Shown: positions 15,894-22,898 of the stretch, piece by piece
Position numbering within the stretch: position 1 is the first letter of the stretch
Layout of the letters: every line of letters begins with the position of its first letter
NCBI GenBank assembly: GCA_022826195.1
Contig: JAJDVI010000028.1
Coordinates: forward strand, 1-45,574
From: Acidobacteriota bacterium
GTDB taxonomy: Bacteria; Acidobacteriota; Vicinamibacteria; Marinacidobacterales; Marinacidobacteraceae
DNA length: 45,574 nucleotides
Reading direction: 5' to 3'
The notes under the pieces: model-generated
What the model was told of the DNA's origin: nothing
What the model saw: only the letters and a program-made list of their open reading frames with translations
Database searches by the model: none
Program-made: the position numbers and the translations under genes

Positions 15894-16322
15894 ATGTTCA
15901 CCATCGACACGAATGTCGCGTCGGAACTCATGCGCCCGGAGCCGGCGCCCGCCGTGGCGGCGTGGATCGCCGAACGCCACGCACAGGAGATGTACCTGAC
16001 GGCGGTGACGGAAGCGGAACTACGTTACGGCGTCGCGATCCTCCCTGTCGGAAGGCGGCGCCGCATGTTGGAAACCGCCATGACCCATTGGCTCGACGTG
16101 GGCTTCAGGGAGCGCATTCTCCCGTTCGACAGCGCGGCGGCCCGAGCCTACGCCGAGATCGCGGCTGACCGCCGCCAGGCGGGCCGGCCGATCGGCGAGG
16201 CGGACTGCCGGATCGCGGCGATATGCCGGTCACGGGGCGCCGTCCTGATAACCCGTAACGTGCGGGATTTCATCGGCGCCGGCATCGCCGTCGCCGATCC
16301 GTGGGCGGCCGCGGGAGATTGA
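15894..16322 (+). CDS. fitB: FitB-type PIN toxin, system 3
   Basis: A 142-residue PIN-domain ribonuclease with an intact acidic site: D5 (MFTIDTNVASELMRP), E42 (VTEAELRYGV), D104 (GEADCRIAAI) and N122/D125 (ITRNVRDFIGAG). These motifs and the length match the FitB branch. It is the only intact toxin in the 15.6-17.9 kb region, next to decayed TA and integrase fragments. Predicted cytoplasmic, held inactive by FitA. Confidence 0.93.
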   Translation: MFTIDTNVASELMRPEPAPAVAAWIAERHAQEMYLTAVTEAELRYGVAILPVGRRRRMLETAMTHWLDVGFRERILPFDSAAARAYAEIAADRRQAGRPIGEADCRIAAICRSRGAVLITRNVRDFIGAGIAVADPWAAAGD

Positions 16323-16598
16323 CCCGGGCGTATCGATCATCCCGGCCGGGAGGGGCCCGAATCGGCGCGCTCCTCCCGACGGCGTGCAACACCGACCCCC
16401 AACCCGACGGCACCCACGGCTTGGAACCCCCACCGGGAGAACCGGGCCGGCTCAAGCTGGCGCCGCGATCCGCAGGAGGCGCCGCGAAAGGCTCACCCGG
16501 TCCCCGCGGAGCTGCTCCGTCCGTCAGTGTCGGCGCTTGATTCCTGAAAGCGTCCGGGCCAAGGTTCCGTCGCCTTGCGACAGTCCCGGAGACCTGCC
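16323..16598. other. Non-coding stretch with an integrase-derived 39-bp repeat
   Basis: No gene seen. Positions 16466-16504 match 17452-17490 with one mismatch in 39 bp. In the second copy this sequence encodes DRVSLSRRLLRI of the integrase fragment, so the first copy is a displaced scrap of a related integrase. The two copies flank the orphan antitoxin and toxin remnant. Confidence 0.6.
16466..16504. repeat. 39-bp direct repeat, copy A
   Basis: Begins CGATCCGCAGGAGGCGCCGC and ends CTCACCCGGTCCC. One mismatch to copy B at 17452-17490, same orientation, offset 986 bp. Confidence 0.8.
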
Positions 16599-16874
16599 AT
16601 GTCCGTGTGCCACCCACCCACCACCACTCTTTCGACCAAGGGTCGGATCACTCTGCCAAAACCGGTCCGGGATGCGCTCGGCTGGGACGCCGGGACCCGG
16701 TTGGCGGTTGAGCGCACGTCTGAGGAGATCCGGCTGAAGCGCGTCCCGAGCTTCGCGGAGACCGACCCCGAGGAGGTCTTCGGATGCCTCCCATTCGATG
16801 GCGCGGCCAAATCGCTGGCGGAGATGGAGGCGGGGGTCACGACGGAAGCCAGGCGGCGCCACGCCGGCGGCTGA
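16599..16874 (+). CDS. AbrB/SpoVT-type antitoxin, orphan
   Basis: A 91-residue swapped-hairpin AbrB-type DNA-binding antitoxin (VapB class). Diagnostic sequence is TTLSTKGRITLPKPVRDALG, then WDAGTRLAVERTSEEIRLKR. A C-terminal arm follows with EEVFGCLPFDGAAKSLAEME, as in PIN-partnered members. The ATG at 16599 is chosen because the beta-hairpin begins shortly after it; a longer upstream start adds only unrelated residues. The expected PIN toxin should overlap the stop codon, but only a remnant is found there. The antitoxin is therefore orphaned. Confidence 0.87.
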   Translation: MSVCHPPTTTLSTKGRITLPKPVRDALGWDAGTRLAVERTSEEIRLKRVPSFAETDPEEVFGCLPFDGAAKSLAEMEAGVTTEARRRHAGG

Positions 16875-16932
16875 TGCCCACCTTGTCGTCCGGCGCCTGA
16901 CGGGCGCACACCCGGCGCGGGCAACGCGAGGG
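16861..16932 (+). pseudogene. Remnant N-terminus of a PIN toxin
   Basis: Directly overlapping the AbrB-type antitoxin stop, in the +1 frame, the sequence reads TPAADAHLVVRRLTGAHPARA. This is the expected start of an AbrB-partnered VapC (M-x-A-h-D-x-x-h-h-V-R-x-L-T-x-D-x-P-x-Q-A). The codon where Met is expected is ACG, and similarity stops after about 22 codons, where sequence leading into the truncated integrase takes over. I infer deletion of the toxin body plus loss of the start codon. Confidence 0.6.
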
Positions 16933-16963
16933 ACGGGTTCACAGTCCGGCAGCCCCTCCCCCG

Positions 16964-17544
16964 TCACGGATCGTCCCACCACCCCTCGGGAACCTCCTCC
17001 CCGTCCCACTCCGCATCCTCTGAAACCTCCGCGTACATCAGCTCCTCGATCCGGTCGGCGATGCGCTGCGCCGGTTCGCGGAGCTGCCGGATGGTCCAGT
17101 CCGCGGCGTAGTCCTCGGTCACGTCGGCGTGCCGGGCGTGGTTCACCAGCCGCTTCGTGAGCGAGCGCGGCAGCATGAGCTCGCGCTCCGCGACGCTGAT
17201 GAAGGCGTTCCGGAGCCCGTGGAACCAGAACTTCGTTCCCGCCGCCCGGGAAATCCGCCCGTACAGGTGGTACAGCTCTTCCACGTGGCCGGAGGCGCTG
17301 GTCGGTGAAGGGAACACCCAGCCGCCCGGCCGGACGCCCGCCGGATCCGCCGCCGTCCGCTCCCCCAGACAGTCGGCCCGCCGCCGCTCGAGGACGGCGG
17401 CGAGCTGCCCGGTGACCGGCAGGAGCAGCGGTTTCCCGGTCTTGGTCTCTTCGATCCGCAGGAGGCGCCGCGAGAGGCTCACCCGGTCCCAGCTCAGGCC
17501 GAACACCTCGCCGACGCGCAGGCCCGTGTAGACGCCGCACCAGC
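16964..17544 (-). pseudogene. Truncated tyrosine recombinase (C-terminal catalytic domain)
   Basis: Reading on the minus strand, the fragment begins within the catalytic domain at CGVYTGLRVGEVFGLSWDRV (box I arginine in TGLR). It continues through LLPVTGQLAAVL, WVFPS, FHGLRNAFISVAE (H-x-x-R) and a VNHARHADVTEDY segment (second H and candidate nucleophile Tyr), ending EEVPEGWWDDP. The arm-binding and core-binding N-terminal domains, about half of a normal integrase, are missing; the break is near 17544, where unrelated sequence begins. All catalytic residues survive, but the protein should be inactive. It is unrelated in detail to the intact integrase at 44200. Confidence 0.8.
17452..17490. 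repeat. 39-bp direct repeat, copy B
   Basis: Lies inside the truncated integrase. Partner of 16466-16504. Probably a trace of two related integrase genes recombining or being partly deleted. Confidence 0.8.
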
Positions 17545-17562
17545 GACTTCGGCAAGATTGAC

Positions 17563-17931
17563 ATGGTGCGCACTACCGACGTTGCGTCGACGACAGCGGT
17601 GAACGAATCGCAGGTCGTTGGGAACGAGGACGACAAGGCCGACAACTACGCCAGCACCGACGACGACGGCGGAGACGGATGTGACGCCATGTGGTCAGCG
17701 GACTACGAAGTCCTGTTCGCGGACGGCCTCTTCGGCTGCACCGAGAAGCGCATGGTCACGATCAGTTGTGAGTGGGACGCCAACGGTGAGATGGGCCGCT
17801 ACCGCGCGGACGATCACGCCACGCTGGTGGCCACCGGGCCGGGCACGGGTGTGAACCTCGTTCAGGCAGAAGCGGCCGGCGCCCGGACAGCCGGCTGGAT
17901 CGGCGCCTTCGCCAAATGCACGATCAAGTAG
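17563..17931 (+). CDS. Hypothetical acidic protein, possibly 5'-truncated
   Basis: A 122-residue acidic protein with no family recognised. Features are a run of Asp (STDDDGGDGCD), four cysteines that could pair (GDGCD, FGCTEK, ISCEWD, AKCTIK) and aromatic/Gly segments typical of small secreted beta proteins. No signal peptide or Shine-Dalgarno precedes the ATG. The same frame is open upstream to the integrase breakpoint (SDFGKID), so the real start may have been lost in the rearrangement. A strong terminator follows, which supports it being or having been a transcribed gene. Confidence 0.5.
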   Translation: MVRTTDVASTTAVNESQVVGNEDDKADNYASTDDDGGDGCDAMWSADYEVLFADGLFGCTEKRMVTISCEWDANGEMGRYRADDHATLVATGPGTGVNLVQAEAAGARTAGWIGAFAKCTIK

Positions 17932-17969
17932 GAGTTCGTCGCTGAGCTGATTCTTCGGAATCGAAACGG

Positions 17970-17997
17970 AACCCCGGGGCCATCCGGCCCCGGGGTT
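17970..17997 (+). terminator. Strong intrinsic-type hairpin
   Basis: A perfect 12-bp stem, AACCCCGGGGCC (17970-17981) and GGCCCCGGGGTT (17986-17997), with an ATCC loop and followed by CTTCCTTG. It lies 38 bp after the stop of the 17563 gene and ends that unit before the acylase gene. Confidence 0.8.
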
Positions 17998-18008
17998 CTT
18001 CCTTGTAC

Positions 18009-18065
18009 GTCGGAGCGCCGGCCTCTGGCCGGCATCGCGGCCCGAGAGGGGCCGCGAAACCACGC
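18009..18065. repeat. REP-like palindrome, type B
   Basis: GGAGCGCCGGCCTC-TGGCCGGCATCGCG followed by GAGAGGGGCCGCGAAACCACGC. Same pattern as 3898-3948 and 25273-25324, including the GCGAAACC tail. Confidence 0.7.
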
Positions 18066-18114
18066 AGCCGCCTGGCGGCCACAGCTTGACCCCTCCGGTA
18101 CGATCGAAGACGTC

Positions 18115-20583
18115 ATGCGCGTGCTGCCGGCCATCGCCCTCCTATGGCTGGCGGGCTGCACCGGCGACAGCGCACCGCCCGTCCCGTCACCCACCCCTGC
18201 ACCCCCCACACCCGAGCCGGCGGCCCCGGATCCGAGCTACCGGGCGGAGATCCGCCGCACCGAATACGGCATCCCGCACGTCAGGGCCGACGACTGGGGC
18301 AGCCTCGGCTACGGCTACGGGTACGCCTACGCCCGGGACAACTTCTGCGTCGCGATGCGGGCCTTCGTCTCCGCGACGAGCCGGTCCGCGGAGTTCTTCG
18401 GGCCGGAGCGCGGCAACCTCGCCTCCGACTTCGTGCTGCGGCTGCTCTTCGGCGCCAAAGAGGAGTTCAGGGCGAACTACCTGCGCGGCTCGGCCGCCCG
18501 CGCGCTGGCCCTCGCCGAAGGGTATGCCGCCGGGATGAACCGCTACCTGCGCGAGACCGGCGCCGCCAACCTGCCCGCGGGCGACGAGGGCTGCCGAGGC
18601 GCCGACTGGGTCTACGAGATCGATGCGGTCGATGTCTGGATGCGCATGCTCCGGATCCTGGTCTCGGGCAGTTCGGACCAGCCCATCGTCCGCCGCGCGA
18701 TCTTCGCCGCCGCCGGACCGGACGGCGCCCGCGCGGCCGGCTTCAGCCGTTCCCAGCGCCTGGAACTCGAGCGCGCCGTGCGCCGGAACCGCCACGCCTT
18801 CCAGACAGGCGGCCTCGGCAGCAACGCGCTGGCGGTCGGCCGCGACCTCAGCCAGACCGGCAAGGGACTGTTGCTCGGCAACCCGCACCGCGGCTGGAGC
18901 GGCCCGGACGGCTTCCACCAGGTCCACCTGACCCTTCCCGGCGAATACGACGTGGCGGGCGCCGCCCTGCACGGCATGCCCTGGGTGGGGATCGGTTTCA
19001 ACGGCGACCTGGCCTGGACCCACACGACCTCGTTCGCCGCGCGATTCACGCTCTACGAACTGCAGCTCAATCCGGACGACCCGATGCAGTACCGCTACGA
19101 GGGCGGATGGCGGGACATCACGACGGAACAAACCACCATCAGGGTGCGGCTCGAGGACGGATCCCTCGAAGAACGGACGCACACCTTCTACCGGTCCCAC
19201 TTCGGTCCGATCGTGAGCCTGAGGGAGATCATCCCGCTGCTCGGCGCCTGGCCGCTCCCGAACGGCAATCTCCTCACCCTTCGGGACGCGGGCGCTCCGC
19301 CCAACACCTCGGCGATCGACCAGTACCTGGACATGGGCCAGGCCGGCGCCCTGGCCGAGTTCACCGAGGCGCTGAAGGGAATCGGCGTCCCGGTCTTCCA
19401 TACCCTGGCCGCCGACCGCCACGGCGACGCCTTCTACGGCGAGGTCTCCGGCGTGCCCCACGTGACCGAGCGGCAACGGGACGTCTGCGCCACCGCCCTG
19501 GGACGTCTTCTCGCCTCCGCCTCCAACCAGGCGCTGACGGTTCTCGACGGCAGTTCGCGCGCCTGCGAGTGGGGCGAGGACCCGGACAGCCCCCCGGACT
19601 CGAACCTCTACGGCTACGAGGCGCGGCCCCGGCTCCTGACGACCGACTACGTCGGCAACGGCAACGACAGCTACTGGCTGAGCAACGCCGACCGCCCGCT
19701 GACCGGCTATCCGCTGGTGTTCGGCTGGCTCGGGCGGGAGAACTCGCAGCAGTCCCTGCGCACCCGCATCGGACACCTGATGGTGCGGGAGCGCCGGGAG
19801 GCGAGCGACGGGCTGGATCCGGCGCCGGGTTTCACGCTCGATTCCCTGAAGGGACTGATGTACCGCAACCGGGTTTACGCCGCCGAGATCGTCCTCGACG
19901 ACGTCCTCGCGGTCTGCGCAGAAGTGGGAATCCAAAGCGCCGAGGAGGCGCGCGCCCGCCGCGCCTGCTCCGTCCTGGCCGGCTGGGACCGGAAGGTGGA
20001 TCCCGACAGCCGCGGCGCCCAGGTGTTCACCGAGTTCTGGCGCGGCATTTACCGTGAGCTGGGCAGCGAGTTCGGCCAGCTCATCGATTCCCGTTCCTTC
20101 TGGGAAGTGGATTTCGACCCGGCCGACCCGCTCAACACGCCCCGGGGCATCGACCGCTCGGAGTCAAGCAACCGGGCACTCGTGGTGGAGGCGTTGAGCG
20201 GCGCCGTGCAGTCCCTGGAGGCGGCCGGCGTCGCCCTGGACACCCCGTGGCGCGACGTGCAGTTCGTCACCAGGAACGGGGCGCGCATCCCCGTGCACGG
20301 CGGCGACCCGCGAGCCGGGGTTTACGGGGCGATCTCCGCCGGCCTCGGCGACGGCCGCTACACCCCCTGGTCCGGGAACAGCTACGTGCAGGCCGTCACC
20401 TGGGACGACGAGTGCCCGGTCGCGGACACCATCAACGCCCCATCCCAGTCGAGCGACCCCGAATCTCCCCACTACGCCGACCAGACCGAGCTGTACGGCC
20501 GCAAGGAGTGGGTGCGCTTTCCGTACTGCGAGGCGGAGATCGAGGCGGCGCAGATCGGGGAAACGGTGGTGGTGGTGGAGTGA
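18115..20583 (+). CDS. Penicillin acylase family (PvdQ/aculeacin-type) lipoprotein
   Basis: An 822-residue N-terminal-nucleophile hydrolase precursor. A short lipoprotein signal ends at C15 (LLWLAGC), followed by a proline-rich linker. The alpha-subunit starts at about residue 42 (EIRRTEYGIPHVRADDWGSL). Autocatalytic cleavage is expected at G235-S236 (GGLGSNALAVG), making Ser236 the beta-chain nucleophile. HTTSFAARF and the later NGNDSYWLSNAD fit the conserved oxyanion and substrate regions. Relatives cleave acyl-homoserine lactones, aculeacin A or other acyl amides; substrate here cannot be told. Likely periplasmic or lipid-anchored. It stands alone between REP-rich gaps. Confidence 0.9.
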   Translation: MRVLPAIALLWLAGCTGDSAPPVPSPTPAPPTPEPAAPDPSYRAEIRRTEYGIPHVRADDWGSLGYGYGYAYARDNFCVAMRAFVSATSRSAEFFGPERGNLASDFVLRLLFGAKEEFRANYLRGSAARALALAEGYAAGMNRYLRETGAANLPAGDEGCRGADWVYEIDAVDVWMRMLRILVSGSSDQPIVRRAIFAAAGPDGARAAGFSRSQRLELERAVRRNRHAFQTGGLGSNALAVGRDLSQTGKGLLLGNPHRGWSGPDGFHQVHLTLPGEYDVAGAALHGMPWVGIGFNGDLAWTHTTSFAARFTLYELQLNPDDPMQYRYEGGWRDITTEQTTIRVRLEDGSLEERTHTFYRSHFGPIVSLREIIPLLGAWPLPNGNLLTLRDAGAPPNTSAIDQYLDMGQAGALAEFTEALKGIGVPVFHTLAADRHGDAFYGEVSGVPHVTERQRDVCATALGRLLASASNQALTVLDGSSRACEWGEDPDSPPDSNLYGYEARPRLLTTDYVGNGNDSYWLSNADRPLTGYPLVFGWLGRENSQQSLRTRIGHLMVRERREASDGLDPAPGFTLDSLKGLMYRNRVYAAEIVLDDVLAVCAEVGIQSAEEARARRACSVLAGWDRKVDPDSRGAQVFTEFWRGIYRELGSEFGQLIDSRSFWEVDFDPADPLNTPRGIDRSESSNRALVVEALSGAVQSLEAAGVALDTPWRDVQFVTRNGARIPVHGGDPRAGVYGAISAGLGDGRYTPWSGNSYVQAVTWDDECPVADTINAPSQSSDPESPHYADQTELYGRKEWVRFPYCEAEIEAAQIGETVVVVE

Positions 20584-20931
20584 CGGGCGGCGCGGCGTTG
20601 CGGGAGGCGCCACGAGCTGGATCAGCGTTGCGCGGTGCGCGGTGCGGAGTACCGCGGTGCCGGTCTGGAGGCCGGCGTTCCAAGCCGTATGGCCACCTCG
20701 GCTCTTGAGATCCACGCGGAGGCGGAAACTGCCTTCTCCGCGTAGGGTCGCGACGTGCGCGGTGCGGAGCACCGCGGTGCCGGTCTGGAGACCGGCGTTC
20801 CAAGCCGGCAGCGCTACTCGTGCGCGCCCGTACACACAAAAGGCCCCGCGCGGCGGCGGGTGCCTGGGGGGGAGCGGCGGGGGCCGCTCCCCGGGGACTT
20901 CCGGCCGTGGAAGGCCGGGGTCAGTCAGTCC
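20584..20931. repeat. REP-like pair in a 348-bp non-coding gap
   Basis: Two units in inverted orientation to most others lie at 20633-20688 and 20755-20808. Each reads GCGGTGCGGAG(T/C)ACCGCGG, then TGCCGGTCTGGAG(G/A)CCGGCGTTCC, then AAGCC. They are near-identical and separated by about 65 bp. No gene or further signal is seen up to the stop of the 20932 gene. Confidence 0.75.
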
Positions 20932-21258
20932 TTACTTGGACGCCGCGATCGAGGTCACCTTGATGGTGTTGGTCGCCTCGTCGAGGGTGCCCATCACCGT
21001 GACCTCCATGCCGAGGTTCTCGATGGCCTTCTCGTTCGTGATGTCGAGCAGGTGGAAACCGGCCTCGCTCACGAGCGCGACGCCGCCGCCCCGGCTCAGG
21101 CAACCGGTGGCGCAACCCTTGTGCTCGGCGTTGCCGGCCTTGGCGAAGTCCTTCGCGCAGGCTTCGTCGGCGACCCAGCCCGTGTAGGTCATGTCTTCCG
21201 CGGCGGCGAACGCGACGGACGCGAACAGCACGAGGGCGAGGATGAGGAGCTTTTTCAT
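20932..21258 (-). CDS. Small secreted Cys-containing protein (DUF5818-like)
   Basis: A 108-residue exported protein. A clear signal peptide (KKLLILALVLFASVAFA) precedes a small domain YTGWVADEAC..HKGCATGCLSRGGGVALV, then ITNEKAIENLGMEVTVMGTLDE and IKVTSIAA. This pattern (YTGWV.D..C, C..xC, and an OB-like V-x-G-T-L end) resembles small periplasmic proteins common in Acidobacteria; the DUF5818 name is from memory. Cysteines 34, 49 and 53 could bind metal or form a disulfide. Start ATG at 21258 with AAGGAGA 7 nt upstream. Function unknown. Confidence 0.78.
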   Translation of the reverse strand: MKKLLILALVLFASVAFAAAEDMTYTGWVADEACAKDFAKAGNAEHKGCATGCLSRGGGVALVSEAGFHLLDITNEKAIENLGMEVTVMGTLDEATNTIKVTSIAASK

Positions 21259-21355
21259 TGGGGTTCTCCTTGGTGGCTGGGGCGCGGAATGACCGAGCCC
21301 GAATAGGGACAGCGATTGTACCCGGACGCGTTGCCGATCGCACGGGCGACCCCGG

Positions 21356-22534
21356 CTACCAGGTCTGGGTCTCGTCGGTGTACAGCTTGGGCGGCAGCCG
21401 GTACGAGATCAGCGGATCGCGCAGCCGCGAGTTGTCCACCAGCGCCTTGAACCGGTCCACCTTCACCCTGGCCTCCCACCGCGGGAACAGGCTGCGTACC
21501 CGCTTCCCCAGGCGGCGCCTCGTCCGCAGGTAGAACAGGAGGCCCCAGGTGGACTGGCGCGGGTAGTTGAGCTGGTCCGCGAGTTCGTCGCCGATCAGGG
21601 CCCGGGAGACGCGATAGACGTAGTCGGCGAGCTTCTGCCGCTCCCGGGGATCCTGAATGCCGACCACCACCGGCGAGGAGTTCACGAGCGCGTTCCCCAT
21701 CACGAGGCTTTCGATCTCCGGCCGCGGCTCGCACGCGAAGGCGACCCGGCACAGCTCGAGCGCCTCCGCTTCGCTCCTGAACAGGATCGTCTCCGGAACG
21801 CCCATCAGGTAGCCCGAATAGCGCCAGATCTGGACGAACGCCTCGCGCTCCTCCGGCGTCGGTTCGGCGCCGAGCCGCATCGCCGCCTCGAGCACCCGCG
21901 CGGAAAAGTTGGCTGCGGCGAGCCCCACGTGGCCGGCGTGGATCGGCACCCCGAACTCCGCCTCGTCCCACTCGTCCGACCGGCGCAGGAAACCGCGGAC
22001 CTGGGCGTGGATGAGGCGGATGCGGACGCTCAGCTTCCAGCCCTCGCCGTAGCGCTCGAGGCCGCCGGGCATCATGATCTCGATGAGCTGCCGGATGTTC
22101 TGCCGGAGACGGCGCACCCCGTGGTCGGTCAGCCGCCCCGTCGTGAAGAACGACTTGCTGATGAGGGTGGTGAAGCCGCGGACGATGCTCGAGCCCACCA
22201 GCGCCTCGACGTAGAGATCCGAATCGGCGTGGAACGCCCGGCACCCGGGGTACACCGCCCGCGAATCGAACCAGTCCGGTACCTCCGCACTGGCTTCGAG
22301 AAGCCGCCGGAGTTCGGCGGGCGCGTCGCGGAAGCCGGCCGCGTCCTCGTCCATCCCGGCGGTGATGAGTTGGTGGATCCGCTCCTGCGGCATGCCGGCC
22401 ATGGCCTCGACCGCGGCCTCCGCGAGCGGGTCCCCGATCATGGTGTGCTCGCAGTAGCGATCCGCCAGCTCTGGATCCGACCGGCGCGCCGTCTCGTAGC
22501 CCGGCCGGTACGCGGCGGGGACCTCGAGAGCCAT
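21356..22534 (-). CDS. MpaB/Lcp-like oxygenase (DUF2236)
   Basis: A 392-residue, mostly helical protein of the DUF2236 family, which includes latex-clearing protein Lcp and fungal MpaB, b-type-heme oxygenases. Recognisable segments are GSSIVRGFTTLISKSFFTTG, RYGEGWKLSVRIRLIHAQVR (candidate heme-ligand His176), PIHAGHVGLAAANFS and WRYSGYLMGVPETILFRSEAEAL. No signal peptide is seen. The substrate is unknown; members act on polyisoprene or other C=C bonds. The ATG at 22534 is preferred to a TTG two codons earlier; neither has a good Shine-Dalgarno. Divergent from the sensor kinase gene. Confidence 0.82.
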   Translation of the reverse strand: MALEVPAAYRPGYETARRSDPELADRYCEHTMIGDPLAEAAVEAMAGMPQERIHQLITAGMDEDAAGFRDAPAELRRLLEASAEVPDWFDSRAVYPGCRAFHADSDLYVEALVGSSIVRGFTTLISKSFFTTGRLTDHGVRRLRQNIRQLIEIMMPGGLERYGEGWKLSVRIRLIHAQVRGFLRRSDEWDEAEFGVPIHAGHVGLAAANFSARVLEAAMRLGAEPTPEEREAFVQIWRYSGYLMGVPETILFRSEAEALELCRVAFACEPRPEIESLVMGNALVNSSPVVVGIQDPRERQKLADYVYRVSRALIGDELADQLNYPRQSTWGLLFYLRTRRRLGKRVRSLFPRWEARVKVDRFKALVDNSRLRDPLISYRLPPKLYTDETQTW

Positions 22535-22898
22535 CGGCAAGAGAGCTTACGCGCCCACCGCGATCATGGTTCCGCCCGACGCACCGGGTCCAGGCGCGTC
22601 AAGCGCGCCGTTGGCGCCGCGGCGTCCCCGTCCGCGACACCTGTAAGTAGGCGGCCGGCGCGCTCGCAACGGGCTGGCACGAACCAGCGACGGGACGTGC
22701 AGGGATGATGAGGAGGAAACAGCCCCGGAGCACCCGGTGCGCCGGCCGCCACTGTTTCCGGGTAACCGTTGAGGCTACCGGCTGCTCGACCGCAGTGTCA
22801 ATCCAGGATTGTGATATCTGAGTGCCAAATTCGCCCGAAAAAGGGATAATATGGCGATTCGCATGCGGCAGTCCGCACAGTCCGGCGGAGGTGAGCGA
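22535..22898 (+). promoter_or_regulatory. Promoter region of the hybrid kinase gene
   Basis: GATAAT at 22845-22850 is a good -10 box; upstream TGCCAA about 17 bp away is a weak -35. Transcription would start near 22857, so the ATG at 22851 would not be in the mRNA. GGAGGTGA (22887-22894) then sits at ideal distance before GTG 22899. The rest of the gap (22535-22840) carries no gene or recognised repeat. Confidence 0.55.
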
